Notes: generated from the letters alone by a model not told the origin. A stretch of 64,000 bases of DNA from Pelagibius sp050043265 (GCA_050043265.1 JBHJIR010000025.1:1-64000), one strand, 5' to 3'. Shown: positions 8,228 to 17,325, counted from the first letter of the stretch. Numbers and translations: made by a program.

Positions 8228-9625
8228 TCATGCGGCGGGAAAGTCGAGCGTCACTTTCAGGCCGGGGCCTTGGGGCGAGGGGTGGTCGCTCAGTTCCAGG
8301 TTCACGCCGTGCAGCTTGGCGACGGCGGCGACGAGGCTCAAACCGAGCCCGCTGCCGGGGGTGCCGCGGCTGTCGTCCAGGCGCACGAAGCGCTGCAGCA
8401 CGCGGGCGCGGTCGGCGGCGGGAATGCCAGGGCCGCTGTCGGCGACGCTGAGCCGGGCGCCGCCGTCGGCGCTGCGGTCGAGCGTCAGCGTGATGCGGCC
8501 GCCCGCCGGGCTGTACTTCACGGCATTGTCCAGCAGGTTGGAGAGGGCCTGGCCGAGCAGCTGGCGGTGGCCGGTGAGGACGATGCCCTCGGCGATCTCG
8601 CTGCTCAGCTCCAGCCCGGCATCTTCGGCGATCGGCTGATACACCTCGGCCAGGTCCCCGGCGAGGGCCGAGAGATCGAGTTCGCCGAGCGCCAGGCTGT
8701 TCAGGCCGGCTTCCGCCTGGGCGATGCTGATCAGCGCCTCGAATGTGCGCAGGATGAGCTCCAGCTCGGCGGCTGTCTGTTCCAGCGCCTGGCGGTAGGC
8801 CTCGGTATCCTGAGTGATGTCGTCGCCCGGACGGCGCAGTGCCATGTCGATGGCGCTCTTGGCGCGGGTCAGCGGGCTGCGCAGGTCGTGGGCCAGGCTG
8901 TCGGTCACCAGACGCATGCCACCCATCAGGGTCTCGATGCGCGCCAGCATGGTATTGATGGTGGCGGCCAGACGGTCGAACTCGTCGCCGCTGCCGGTCA
9001 GCGGCACGCGGCGGGACAGGTCGCCGCGCACGATGTCCTCGCTGGCCGCGCGCACCGCGTCGACGCGGCTGAGGCTGTAGCGGCCGATCAGCACGCCGCC
9101 GCCCAGGCCCAGCAGCAGCACCGGCAGCACCGCCCAGGCCAGGGCCCCGGCGACGATGCTGCGGAAGTCGCCCCGTTCCACGGTGTCGCGCCCGACGAAG
9201 AGGTGATAGCCGCCGGCCAGGTCGAAGGCGCGGCCGCGGATGACATGGGGCAGGCCGGAAGGGTCTTCCCGCCGTGCCAGCTTCACTTCCAGCCAGCCGT
9301 CCTTCGCCGCGGCGGCGGCCGGCCAGCTGGTCAGGTTGCCGGCCAGCGGCGCGAAACGCGGCCCGGTCAGCAGATAGACGTTTTCCGGCGTGCCGCGCGG
9401 CCCGCTGCGCTCGCGGATCACCTCCATCAGGCGTCCCAGGCCTTCGTCGCGGTACTGTTCGGCAAGACCGCGGATCTCGGCCTGCACGGTCTCGTCGGTC
9501 TGGCGCTCGATGAGGTCGGCGGTCGACCAGTAGATGACCCCCAGCAAGGCGGCCAGGGTGATGCCAAGGAGCAGGAGGTAGAGCAGGGCGATCCGGAAGA
9601 TCGAGGTGTGGATCAGCCGCTGCAT
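8228..9625 (-). CDS. two-component sensor histidine kinase
   Basis: The 465-residue protein has a transmembrane helix at about residues 9-30, a periplasmic region to about 155, a second helix, a HAMP linker and a kinase core. The phosphoacceptor histidine lies in DSLAHDLRSPLTR, followed by an N box (LLDNAVKYSP), DSGPGIP and a GSGLGLSLV G2 box. It starts 3 nt after its response regulator gene, so the pair is co-transcribed. The HtrA/Do protease gene is next upstream on the same strand, which would suit an envelope-stress or metal stimulus. No ligand motif is visible. Confidence 0.88.
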   Translation of the reverse strand: MQRLIHTSIFRIALLYLLLLGITLAALLGVIYWSTADLIERQTDETVQAEIRGLAEQYRDEGLGRLMEVIRERSGPRGTPENVYLLTGPRFAPLAGNLTSWPAAAAAKDGWLEVKLARREDPSGLPHVIRGRAFDLAGGYHLFVGRDTVERGDFRSIVAGALAWAVLPVLLLGLGGGVLIGRYSLSRVDAVRAASEDIVRGDLSRRVPLTGSGDEFDRLAATINTMLARIETLMGGMRLVTDSLAHDLRSPLTRAKSAIDMALRRPGDDITQDTEAYRQALEQTAAELELILRTFEALISIAQAEAGLNSLALGELDLSALAGDLAEVYQPIAEDAGLELSSEIAEGIVLTGHRQLLGQALSNLLDNAVKYSPAGGRITLTLDRSADGGARLSVADSGPGIPAADRARVLQRFVRLDDSRGTPGSGLGLSLVAAVAKLHGVNLELSDHPSPQGPGLKVTLDFPAA

Positions 9626-9628
9626 ACG

Positions 9629-10306
9629 TCAGGCGTCGGCGCTGATGCAGTAGCCGCCGCCGCGGTGCGTGTGGATCAGCGGCTTGTCGAAGCCTTTGTC
9701 GATCTTCTGGCGCAGGCGGCTGATGTGCACATCGACCACGTTGGTCTGCGGGTCGAAGTGGAAGTCCCACACACCCTCGAACAGCATGGTGCGGGTGACC
9801 ACCTTGCCGGCGTGGCGCATGAGGTATTCCAGCAGCTTGAATTCCTGGGGCCGGAGGTCGATCGGCCGGCCGCCGCGGGTTACTTTGCGGGCCAGCAGGT
9901 CGAGCACCAGGTCGTCGACCTGCAACTGGGTCTGCTGGGCGATGGCGTGCGGCCGGCGCAGCAGCGCCTCCAGGCGCGCGTGCAGCTCGGAAAAGGCGAA
10001 GGGCTTGGACAGGTAGTCGTCGCCGCCGGCGCGCAGGCCGGTGACCCGCTCGTCGACGTGGGCCAGCGCGCTGAGGATCAGCACCGGCACGGAGATCTCC
10101 GCGGCGCGCAGCGCCTTTACGATGGCCAGACCGTCCAGCCCCGGCAGCATGCGGTCGACGACCACCGCATCATAGGTGCCGCTGGTCGCCTCGTGCAGGC
10201 CGTCGCGGCCGTCGGCCAGCCAGTTGGCGGTATAGCCGCACTCGGTCAGGCCCTTCAGGATGTAGTCGGCCGTCTTCTTGTCGTCTTCGATGACCAGGAT
10301 TCGCAT
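9629..10306 (-). CDS. OmpR-family response regulator
   Basis: The 225-residue product begins MRILVIEDD; longer upstream frames add 30 residues that do not belong to the fold. The receiver domain (1-115) has the acidic pocket, Asp51 in VVVDRMLPG and Lys101 in DYLSKPF. A winged-helix DNA-binding domain follows (about 130-222) with the VDVHISRLRQKI recognition helix and a C-terminal GGGYCI turn. It is the first gene of the pair and resembles CusR/CopR-type regulators by sequence. A hairpin separates it from the upstream protease gene, so it probably has its own promoter in 10307-10417. Confidence 0.9.
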   Translation of the reverse strand: MRILVIEDDKKTADYILKGLTECGYTANWLADGRDGLHEATSGTYDAVVVDRMLPGLDGLAIVKALRAAEISVPVLILSALAHVDERVTGLRAGGDDYLSKPFAFSELHARLEALLRRPHAIAQQTQLQVDDLVLDLLARKVTRGGRPIDLRPQEFKLLEYLMRHAGKVVTRTMLFEGVWDFHFDPQTNVVDVHISRLRQKIDKGFDKPLIHTHRGGGYCISADA

Positions 10307-10417
10307 CGATTCACTGCTTGTTGGGCGCGGCCAGGCGGATTGCCGCTCATGCTGCGCCCTATATGGGGTCTGCGGCGCCATTGGCAACAAGCTCACTTAC
10401 GGGACGGGGGAAGAAGT

Positions 10418-10451
10418 GCAGGGCCGTCCGGCCGGTGCCGGACGGCCCTGC
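10418..10451 (-). terminator. long hairpin terminator after the Do protease gene
   Basis: GCAGGGCCGTCCGGC and its exact complement form a perfect 15-bp stem around a 4-nt loop, starting about 45 nt past the protease stop codon. On the minus strand a pyrimidine-rich ACTTCTTCCCCC follows instead of a clean T run. It probably ends most protease transcripts before the two-component genes. Confidence 0.6.
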
Positions 10452-10496
10452 TGGCCCGGTATCGCGAGGGCTAGGCTTCCCAGGGGGGCGGGATGC

Positions 10497-12083
10497 CTAG
10501 GCGATACCGAGCTTCAGGCCGAGGAACAGATCCTGGCCGTTACGGCTGACCAGCATCAGCACGGCCGCCTTGGACTGTGCCTTGGCCTGCTCGACGATGC
10601 GCTCCAGCTGCTGCGGGCTGGCCACGTCGGCACCTTCCACCTTGCGGATGATGTCGCCGCTGCGCAGGCTCTGCTCGAACACGGAGCCTTCTTTGATATC
10701 CAGGACGACGACACCCTTGGCACTCTCCGGCAGGTCGTAGCGGGCACGCAGAGCCGGCGTCAGCGCCGCCAGCTTGGCGTCCAGGGCGGAGGAGTGATAG
10801 CCGCCATCCGAGGTCGGGCCGGAGGAGGCCGCCGCCATCTGGTCGTTGCTCGGCATCTCGCCGGTCACCACGTTGACCTGCTGCTCGCTGCCATCGCGCC
10901 ACAGGGTCACGTCGGCTTTGCTGTCGGCCGGGTGCTGGGCAACGACACGGGCCAGTTCGCGGGAGTCATCGATCTTTTCACCGGCGAAGTTCAGGATGAC
11001 GTCACCGGACTTCAGGCCGGCGGCTTCGGCCGGGCTGCCGGGGGTCACCTCGGCGACCATCGCGCCCGCCGCCTCGTCGAGACCAAGGGCGGCGGCGAGG
11101 TCCGGCGTCACGTTCTGAATCTGCACGCCGAGCCAACCGCGTTCGACTGAGCCGTGGTCGCGTAACTGGGCGACGACCGACTTCACCATGTTGGAGGGAA
11201 TTGCGAAGCCGATGCCGACGCTGCCGCCGTTGGGCGAGTAGATCGCCGTGTTCACGCCGATGACGCTGCCATCCAAATTGAACAGCGGGCCGCCGGAGTT
11301 GCCGCGGTTGATCGAAGCGTCGATCTGCAGGAAGTCGTCATAGGGCCCGGCCTGGATGTTGCGGCCGCGCGCCGAGATGATGCCGGCGGTCACGGTGCCG
11401 CCCAGGCCGAAGGGGTTGCCGACGGCCAGGACCCAATCGCCGACCTCGGCCTTGTCGGAATCGCCCAGCTGCAGGGCGGGCAGCGGACGATCGGCCTTGA
11501 TCTTCAGCAGGGCGATATCGGTTTGCGGGTCGGTGCCGACGACTTCGGCGGGGTAGACGCTCTCGTCGCCGAGGCGGATGGTGACCTCGCTGGCACCGTC
11601 GATCACGTGGTTGTTGGTCACCACGTAGCCCGACTCGTCGATGATGAAGCCGGAGCCGAGTGCCGTTGCGTGGCGCGGTGCGCGCTGCGCCCCGGGGCCG
11701 GAGGGGCCGTTCTCGTTATACGGCTGGCGGAAGTGCTTGAAGAACTCCTCGAAGGGCGAGCCCTCGGGGAAGCCGAAGGGGGCGCCGGGCCCGGGACCTT
11801 CGGAATCCTTGACCTCCTGGGTCGAGGCGATGTTGACCTCGGCGGGACTCACCTTCTTGGCAAGGTCGGCGAAGCTGGCCGGGGCCGGGGCGGCGAGAGC
11901 GAGACCGCTCCACACCATCACGGAGGCGGCGGCGAGGCCGGCTCCCCAGCGCTGCGTGGCCCGGCGCCGGCCAGCGTGGTCCTGACGGGCGTGGTCCTGA
12001 CGGGCGTGGCCGGGGCGGGAATGGCCGGGGCGGGAATGGCGCTGGGGCGGGGCCGGCCGCTGCGGGACAGCTAACTGCGACAT
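10497..12083 (-). CDS. degP: Do-family serine endoprotease (HtrA/DegP/MucD)
   Basis: This envelope protease/chaperone degrades misfolded periplasmic proteins. The 528-residue product has a trypsin-like domain with His159 (TNNHVIDG), Asp189 (TDIALLK) and Ser263 (GNSGGPL), then two PDZ domains at about 290-385 and 430-525. AAGGAG lies 7 nt before the chosen ATG, which rules out the longer frame starting at 12197. Unusually, a 45-residue basic, His/Arg-rich leader made of 5-residue repeats precedes the hydrophobic segment (about 46-65). This may be a membrane anchor with a cytoplasmic tail rather than a cleaved signal peptide. An OmpR-type pair lies downstream. Confidence 0.92.
   Translation of the reverse strand: MSQLAVPQRPAPPQRHSRPGHSRPGHARQDHARQDHAGRRRATQRWGAGLAAASVMVWSGLALAAPAPASFADLAKKVSPAEVNIASTQEVKDSEGPGPGAPFGFPEGSPFEEFFKHFRQPYNENGPSGPGAQRAPRHATALGSGFIIDESGYVVTNNHVIDGASEVTIRLGDESVYPAEVVGTDPQTDIALLKIKADRPLPALQLGDSDKAEVGDWVLAVGNPFGLGGTVTAGIISARGRNIQAGPYDDFLQIDASINRGNSGGPLFNLDGSVIGVNTAIYSPNGGSVGIGFAIPSNMVKSVVAQLRDHGSVERGWLGVQIQNVTPDLAAALGLDEAAGAMVAEVTPGSPAEAAGLKSGDVILNFAGEKIDDSRELARVVAQHPADSKADVTLWRDGSEQQVNVVTGEMPSNDQMAAASSGPTSDGGYHSSALDAKLAALTPALRARYDLPESAKGVVVLDIKEGSVFEQSLRSGDIIRKVEGADVASPQQLERIVEQAKAQSKAAVLMLVSRNGQDLFLGLKLGIA
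11976..12050. repeat. 15-bp tandem repeat coding the HtrA N-terminal leader
   Basis: Five 15-bp units in two subtypes (GTGGTCCTGACGGGC twice, then three GTGGC/ATGGC-CGGGGCGGGA-type units) lie in frame inside the protease gene. They encode repeats of the type GHARQ, DHARQ and GHSRP. Because the unit is a multiple of three, copy-number change would alter leader length without breaking the gene. Confidence 0.75.
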
Positions 12084-12479
12084 AGTCTTCTCCTTGGCAT
12101 TCGGTCGTGAAACCGGGACTCGTGAAATCGGTTCGGGTGTTGCTGGTTGGATTTCGGGGCGGCGGGAAAGCTGCCCCACCGCTTGAGATTTCAACATGGG
12201 GATTGCGGGCTGGCGGGGCCCCTACAGCGGCATTAACTCGCTGTCATCTTGCCGCCGGAGCCTGAACCGGATCGGGCGCGCGGCGCCTGCACCTGGCCGT
12301 CGACGCCGATGCGATCCAGGGCCTCGTGCCGCGTGTGGATGCCAAGGGAGGAAGCGCCGTGTGCTGCACGACCGGTTGGCCGCGTCTTTGCGGGGGAGGA
12401 ATTGCCATAATGCCCCGACGCCCCTAAAGCGCCCTGGGGAGCCCCGTATACCGCCGCTTAGGCGGTGGTTGGATAAGGC
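12084..12479. other. 396-bp intergenic region upstream of the protease gene
   Basis: This gap lies between the hybrid kinase stop and the protease start, both on the minus strand. It must hold the protease promoter, but I see no confident -35/-10 pair. A minus-strand frame at about 12235-12420 is open but has no start codon and no recognisable protein. A weak hairpin at 12450-12466 is listed separately. Confidence 0.4.
12450..12466 (-). terminator. weak hairpin after the HWE hybrid kinase gene
   Basis: ACCGCC and GGCGGT pair around a 5-nt loop 14 nt past the kinase stop. The stem is short and no T tract follows, so this is a tentative call. Confidence 0.35.
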
Positions 12480-14501
12480 TCAGTCGGCGGCGGCGTCCAG
12501 CAGATTGTCCAGGGCGCTGCGCAGGGCATTGTCGAGGATCGGCTTCGATAGTCTGGGCAGTGACGTCAGTTCAGGCGGCAGGCCATCGATCTTGTCGTAG
12601 CCGGTAATGAAGACCACCGGCACGCCGCGCCGGTGGAGTTCAAGGGCGACCGGCACCGAGCTTTCGCCGTGCAGGTTGGCATCCAACAGGGCGACGTCCG
12701 GCAGGCCGCCTTCCAGCGCCTGCAGTGCCTCGGCGACGCTGTTCGCCACGGCGAAGACCGCATAGCCGAACCCTTCGAGGCGGGCCTCCAGGTCCATGGC
12801 GACCAGCGGCTCGTCCTCGGCCAGCAGGACCCGTGCCGCTCCCGTGTTGGGGCCCGTGCTGGCCCCTACGCTGGCAGGACGGTCGGCTATCTGTTCGTCG
12901 GCGGCTTCCGGGAGATTTTTGCCGTTGTGCCGCAGGGGCAGGTCGAGGCGGCATTTCAGTCCGTCGGCTGCCCAGTCGAAATCGATTCTGCCGCCCAGCT
13001 GGCTGTGGATCGATTTTTCGAGCAGCTCCGAGCCGAAGCCGCGGCGTCCGCTGGGGGCGGCGACCGGCCCAATCGTGGTCTCGTGCCAGTCGAGGATGAG
13101 GTGCTGCCCGTCGTCATTCTGCCAGGAAACCGCGAGGGTGCCGCCATTGCCCTTCAAGGCGCCGTACTTGGCGGCATTGGTGGCCAACTCGTGCAACGCC
13201 AGGGCGACGGCCTGGGCCAATTCCGGGCGCAGGCGCAACCGGGGGCCGTTGATCTGCAGATGGCCGCTGCTGCTGGCAAAGGGGCGCAGTTCCGCCTCGG
13301 CCAGGCTGAGCAGTTCCAGGCCCATCCATCGGCTTTCCGCCAGCAGGTCGTGGGTGCGCGCCAACGCCGAAATGCGGCCCTCGACCACCTCGCGGAAACT
13401 GCCAATATCGTCGGCCTGGCTGAGGCGCACCACGGCCTGGACCACCGCCAAGGCGTTCTTTGCCCTGTGATTGACCTCGCGCATCAGCAGGTCCTGGCGC
13501 TGCTCGTTGCGCAGAATCTCCACCGTTTCCCAGGCGACCTCAATGGCTTCCTGCAGGGTCAGCACCTGGTCGTCGTTCCAGCGCCGCGGCTCGGCTGTCA
13601 TCACGGAGACGACAGCGATCAGCTGCTTACCATGCATCCAGGGCACGAAGACGGCGCTCTGCGCCGCCAACGCGGCGAAGGCGGCGCCGGGGTTGGAGCC
13701 GGACTCGGTGGCGTTGTAGCTCTCGACGTCGTCGATCCGCGCCGGCTGCCCTTTGGCGAGATTGGCTGCCAGGGCGGCGCCGAAGCTGGCGAGACGCTGC
13801 CCGGCCGGGGCCGGGGTGCGCCCTTCGTCCGCCCAGCCGTGCACCAGTGAGAGGTTGCCGTCGGCGCTGTCGGGCGTCCAGTAGCCGACGTGGGTCGCCT
13901 GCAGGTGCTCACCCAGCAGGGCGGTGGCCACGGCGACGGCGTCGTCGGGATCCTGCTCCTCGTGCAGCTGTTCGGCATAGGCCAGCTTGAAGCGCAGGCG
14001 GCGCTGGTTGAGCACGACCTCGGTAGTCTCGAAGCCGGTGTTGAAGATGCCGGCGATACGCCCGTCCTCGCCGCGGATGGCGGTGAAGCTGTAGTTCCAG
14101 TAGGTCTCTTCCTCGAAACCGTAGCGCCGCATCGGCAGCAGCTGGTTTTCGGCGTGGAAGCCTTCCCCCGTCTCCAGCAGTTCGCGGAACTGCGGCCAGA
14201 TGATATCCCAGATATCGTCCCAGACCTCCTGGGCCGGCTTGCCCAAGGCGGCCGGGTGGCGCGGCCCGGGGATCGGCGCCCAGGCGTCGTTATACAGCAG
14301 GCGCAGCTCCGGGCCCCAGTAGATCGCCGTCGGAAAGGCCGAATGCAGGCAGATGCTGAGGGCCGAGCGTAGCGACTGCGGCCAGTCCTCGGTCGGCCCG
14401 AAGGGATGGCCGGCCCAGTCGAATTTCCGGATGCGTTCGACCATTTCACCGCTGCCGGCGATGAAGCTCATCTTGTCTGCGTTGGGCGAAAGGTCGGGCA
14501 T
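12480..14501 (-). CDS. hybrid HWE-family sensor histidine kinase with receiver domain
   Basis: The 673-residue soluble protein has a PAS-like domain (about 20-165, with the FDWAGHPFGP start common in this group), a GAF domain (about 170-330), an HWE kinase core and a C-terminal receiver. The HWE hallmarks are the phosphoacceptor in REVNHRAKN, ALHELATNAAKYGAL and the WHE triplet. The receiver (about 560-668) has ALLDANLHG as phosphoacceptor and a Lys in LSKP. HWE kinases occur mainly in alphaproteobacteria and often sense light or redox; no LOV cysteine motif is seen here. The receiver at the C-terminus suggests intramolecular phosphotransfer. It appears monocistronic. Confidence 0.88.
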   Translation of the reverse strand: MPDLSPNADKMSFIAGSGEMVERIRKFDWAGHPFGPTEDWPQSLRSALSICLHSAFPTAIYWGPELRLLYNDAWAPIPGPRHPAALGKPAQEVWDDIWDIIWPQFRELLETGEGFHAENQLLPMRRYGFEEETYWNYSFTAIRGEDGRIAGIFNTGFETTEVVLNQRRLRFKLAYAEQLHEEQDPDDAVAVATALLGEHLQATHVGYWTPDSADGNLSLVHGWADEGRTPAPAGQRLASFGAALAANLAKGQPARIDDVESYNATESGSNPGAAFAALAAQSAVFVPWMHGKQLIAVVSVMTAEPRRWNDDQVLTLQEAIEVAWETVEILRNEQRQDLLMREVNHRAKNALAVVQAVVRLSQADDIGSFREVVEGRISALARTHDLLAESRWMGLELLSLAEAELRPFASSSGHLQINGPRLRLRPELAQAVALALHELATNAAKYGALKGNGGTLAVSWQNDDGQHLILDWHETTIGPVAAPSGRRGFGSELLEKSIHSQLGGRIDFDWAADGLKCRLDLPLRHNGKNLPEAADEQIADRPASVGASTGPNTGAARVLLAEDEPLVAMDLEARLEGFGYAVFAVANSVAEALQALEGGLPDVALLDANLHGESSVPVALELHRRGVPVVFITGYDKIDGLPPELTSLPRLSKPILDNALRSALDNLLDAAAD

Positions 14502-14805
14502 ATATTTCCGGACGCGCGGCGCGTGATCGATTGTTGGGGGACGGCGGCTGGATCAGGGTTCCAAGCCGCTTATATAAGCAAGTCTGAGCCCGGTTGAGAA
14601 GCTTTCTCGGAGCTCGCGTCGAAGATGGAATTTCCAGCCAATCTACGCGCTTAGGGCGTCATTGCCCCAATTCTCCCCCTGCCGCCCCGGATTCCGGTTG
14701 GGGCCGGACCTAGCCCGGACCTGGCCCGGACCTGGGCCCGGATCTGCCCCGGACCAGCCCCCTGATCTGCCTCCGGATCTGACCCCGGATCTGACCGGGG
14801 GGGGC
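14502..14805. other. 304-bp intergenic region between cytochrome c and hybrid kinase genes
   Basis: The right part, nearer the kinase start, is comparatively AT-rich (AATTTCC, TATATAAGCA), as expected for a promoter. The left part is the degenerate GC-rich tandem repeat listed separately. I see no gene. Confidence 0.4.
14704..14798. repeat. degenerate 11-12-bp GC-rich tandem repeat
   Basis: About eight imperfect copies of a CCCGGACCTGG/CCCCGGATCTGA unit run head to tail just past the stop codon of the cytochrome c gene. Units differ by one to three bases and by length. It has no T run and no coding potential. It is one of several minisatellite-like spacers in the window. Confidence 0.65.
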
Positions 14806-15429
14806 TCAGTTGGCCGTCTGCGGAAAACCGGCCCGCATGTAGGCGATGATCTGCCAGATCTGGTCTTCGCTCAGCCGGTCCTTGAAGGCCGGCATGGCCG
14901 TGTCGAACGGCTTGCCGCCCTCGGAAACGGTCCACAGCAGGTACTCGTCGACGGTGCCCTGAATGTCCATCAGGCGCGACAGCAGGGCCGGCGAGGGCAC
15001 CAGATCCAGCCCGGCATCGCCGTCGCCGCGCCCCTTGGGTCCGTGGCAGGCCACGCAGTTGGCGCGGTAAAGGGCCCCGCCGGCGTCGATGAACTTCTGG
15101 GCGTTGGGGAAGGGGCTGCGGTGGCTGCGGTATTCCACCGGCACGCCGGCCTGGATGAACTCCAGGTGGCGCTTGGCACGCGGCTGCAGCGGCGGTGGCG
15201 CGTTGTTGGGGTCCCAGGTTGGCAGCTTGTCGACCGGGGCGTTCCAGGGGTCGAGGCCGGGTTCCAACGCCAGGGCGTCGTCGGCGCCCGATGCCTGGGC
15301 CAGATCGTGAGCCGCCTGTTGGGCTGGCGCCGCTGGCGCGCAGATCAGCCAGGCCAGGGCAATGGCCAGAAGTCCGCCCGCCGTCCGGCGCAGGAGAGAA
15401 ACACGCGGGGCGCAAACGCGGGCGGGCAT
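14806..15429 (-). CDS. c-type cytochrome, mono-heme
   Basis: The 207-residue product has an N-terminal signal sequence (hydrophobic about 16-36) and one covalent heme site, NCVACHG, at 125-129. The probable axial methionine is in TAMPAFKD near residue 185, and the fold ends QIIAYMRAGF, typical of class I cytochromes c. A Pro-rich linker of about 80 residues separates signal and heme domain. It should act as a periplasmic electron carrier. No oxidase or dehydrogenase gene is adjacent, so its partner is unknown. A 183-nt gap separates it from the next gene upstream. Confidence 0.85.
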   Translation of the reverse strand: MPARVCAPRVSLLRRTAGGLLAIALAWLICAPAAPAQQAAHDLAQASGADDALALEPGLDPWNAPVDKLPTWDPNNAPPPLQPRAKRHLEFIQAGVPVEYRSHRSPFPNAQKFIDAGGALYRANCVACHGPKGRGDGDAGLDLVPSPALLSRLMDIQGTVDEYLLWTVSEGGKPFDTAMPAFKDRLSEDQIWQIIAYMRAGFPQTAN

Positions 15430-15612
15430 GGGGCAGTCTCCTGACGGTGTCGTTCTTGGGGATCGTTCTGTGGCGTTCGTGGCCTTGGCACTACCGCAAG
15501 AAGGTCGCAGGGACGCTGTGCTAAATCAAGCACGCCTGCGTACCGCCCCTCACCCTCCTCAGGGCCCCCTCAGCCCGGGCGTCGCGGGTCTGAGGGGGCA
15601 TCGGTTTGGGGC

Positions 15613-15993
15613 TTAGTTCATGCCGCCCTCGATCTCTGACTGACCGGTCGGCGTCTGGTCGGCACCGCCAATCTCGGCCAGGGCCTCCTGGATCTTGGCA
15701 ATGCCCTGGCGATAGTTGCCGGCCTCACAGGCAGCGGTGCCTTCCTCGTGCAAAACCTCTGCACCCAGCACGTTGGCATCTGCGCCACCGGTCACCGCAC
15801 TGTCGATGTAGCGCTGGCTCAGGCGCTCGCAGCGTTGCTCCATTGAAACCTGCTCGGCCTTCCCGGCCGGCTGTGTCGCGGCTTCGCTTTCCTTGTGTTC
15901 CATCTGGCCGGCAGCCATGGCGGGCGCGGACAGCATGGTTCCGCTCAGCATCAGGGCGGCGGTGGCCGCACCGGCGATCATCGGGAGTCGCAG
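15613..15993 (-). CDS. small secreted protein of unknown function
   Basis: I do not recognise a family. The product is an Ala-rich signal peptide ending near APAMA-A, then about 100 mainly helical residues with two cysteines (in QRCERL and TAACEAG) that could form a disulfide in the periplasm. The repeat-like QGIAKIQEALAEIG end resembles a TPR fragment. The first ATG is at 15981 but the only good ribosome site, AAAGGAG at 16000-16006, is 18 nt away from it. An in-frame CTG at 15993 has 6-nt spacing and would supply the basic residue a signal peptide needs. I chose the CTG tentatively. Confidence 0.6.
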   Translation of the reverse strand: MRLPMIAGAATAALMLSGTMLSAPAMAAGQMEHKESEAATQPAGKAEQVSMEQRCERLSQRYIDSAVTGGADANVLGAEVLHEEGTAACEAGNYRQGIAKIQEALAEIGGADQTPTGQSEIEGGMN

Positions 15994-16167
15994 CAGTGTC
16001 TCCTTTGGTTCGCTTCAGGATGGCCCGGCGTGCCCGGCGCATTCTCCGCGCGGGACCCGCAGGGCCGTTCTTACCGATTCAACCTCGGAAGCCGGCGACG
16101 GTTCCCACGTTTGAAACCGTTAGGGTTTTCGGAACCGCAGGGCGGGGATTGCGTTTGCGCGTGTTCC

Positions 16168-17100
16168 CTAACCGAGCAGACGCTCGGCCAGCACCATGCT
16201 GAGCGGCAGGGTGACGAAGGCGATTGCCGTCTGCACGGTGACGATGGCCGCCATCAGCGGCGCGTCGCCGCCCAACTGGCGGGCCAGGGTGTAGGCGGAG
16301 GACGCCGTCGGCACCGCGCCGAACAGCAGGGCGATCAGGGTTTCGGTCTCGCTGAGGTGCATCAGCCGGGCCAGCACCAGGATGGCCAGCGGAAAGACCA
16401 CCAGCTTGCCGAGGCTGGAAATCGCCAGCGGCAGTGCCGAGGCCGCCATGGCGCGGATGCGGATGTTGGCGCCGACGCACAGCAGCACCACCGGCAGGGC
16501 GGCGGCCCCCAGGATACGGGTGACATCGTGCAGCACCGGGATCTCTCCGCTTCCAAAAGCATTCCAGGCGACCCCGGCGCCGACCGACAGGATCAGCGGG
16601 TTGCGCGCCAGGTCGCGCAGGATGGAGCGGACGATGCGCTTTTCGTCCGGCCCGCGCACCAGCCACACCATGGCGGTCACCATGGTCACGTTGGTGGTGG
16701 GGATGAGGAGGGAGGTGGCGACGGCGGCAATGGCCAGCCCGTCGGCGCCGTACAGGCGCTCGGCGACCGCCAGGGCGATGAAGGTGTTGTGCCGCGCCGC
16801 GCCCTGCAGCACGGAGGAGGCGACCGGCCCGTTCAGCCCCGCCAGCTTCGACGCCGCCAGCCCGAAGATCACCGACGCCGCGAAGCCGCCCAGGATTACC
16901 ACCGCATAGGCGCCCACCACGTCCGGTGCCAGTTCGATGGTCGAGGTCTTGGTGAACAGCAGCGCCGGCATGAGCACCCAGTAGACCAGCTTGTCGTTCA
17001 GGTTCCAGAACTCGAAGCTGGGAATGCCGCCGCGCCGCAGCAGGTGCCCCAGCACGATCAGGATGAAGATCGGGGCGATGGACAGCGCGATGTTGAGCAA
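16168..17100 (-). CDS. AEC-family transporter (auxin efflux carrier fold)
   Basis: The 310-residue protein is a ten-helix membrane transporter with the two five-helix repeats of the AEC family. It keeps conserved polar motifs in helices 4 and 9 regions, such as QGAARHNTFIALA and FGAVPTASSAYTLA. Family members export or exchange small carboxylates; the substrate here is unknown. The start is TTG with AGGA about 9 nt upstream; no in-frame ATG fits better. A second AEC gene with a different sequence lies at 25026-25964. The gene stands alone, with tRNA-Gly beyond its promoter. Confidence 0.85.
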   Translation of the reverse strand: MLNIALSIAPIFILIVLGHLLRRGGIPSFEFWNLNDKLVYWVLMPALLFTKTSTIELAPDVVGAYAVVILGGFAASVIFGLAASKLAGLNGPVASSVLQGAARHNTFIALAVAERLYGADGLAIAAVATSLLIPTTNVTMVTAMVWLVRGPDEKRIVRSILRDLARNPLILSVGAGVAWNAFGSGEIPVLHDVTRILGAAALPVVLLCVGANIRIRAMAASALPLAISSLGKLVVFPLAILVLARLMHLSETETLIALLFGAVPTASSAYTLARQLGGDAPLMAAIVTVQTAIAFVTLPLSMVLAERLLG

Positions 17101-17251
17101 ATGCAGGGTCCTGGGGCGGGAGGCCGGCGGGCGGGCGCGGATGGCGGATATCTTGGAGGGCGCCGAGAGGCGTGAAAACCCCCTTGCATCCGCCCCGGGG
17201 GCTGACTAATCCTTACCTCTGCAGCCGCTTCGTGCCGCTGCGCTGCCCTGA

Positions 17252-17325
17252 GCGGGTATGATGTAATGGTAGCCTGTCAGCTTCCCAAGCTGAACGCGCG
17301 AGTTCGATTCTCGCTACCCGCTCCA
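17252..17325 (+). tRNA. tRNA-Gly (anticodon CCC)
   Basis: The 74-nt sequence folds as a standard cloverleaf. The acceptor arms are GCGGGTA (17252-17258) and TACCCGC (17315-17321), then discriminator T and an encoded CCA (17323-17325). The anticodon loop is TTCCCAA, giving CCC for GGG codons, and the T arm contains GTTCGATTC. It stands alone between the AEC gene and pyc. Confidence 0.95.

Noticed and set aside
8207..10474. 755-codon plus-strand frame opposite the two-component genes
   Set aside because: It is a Gln/His/Arg-rich antisense shadow of the kinase and regulator genes.
12235..12420. Small minus-strand gene upstream of the protease gene
   Set aside because: The frame has no start codon, ribosome site or recognisable protein, and GC-driven open frames are common here.
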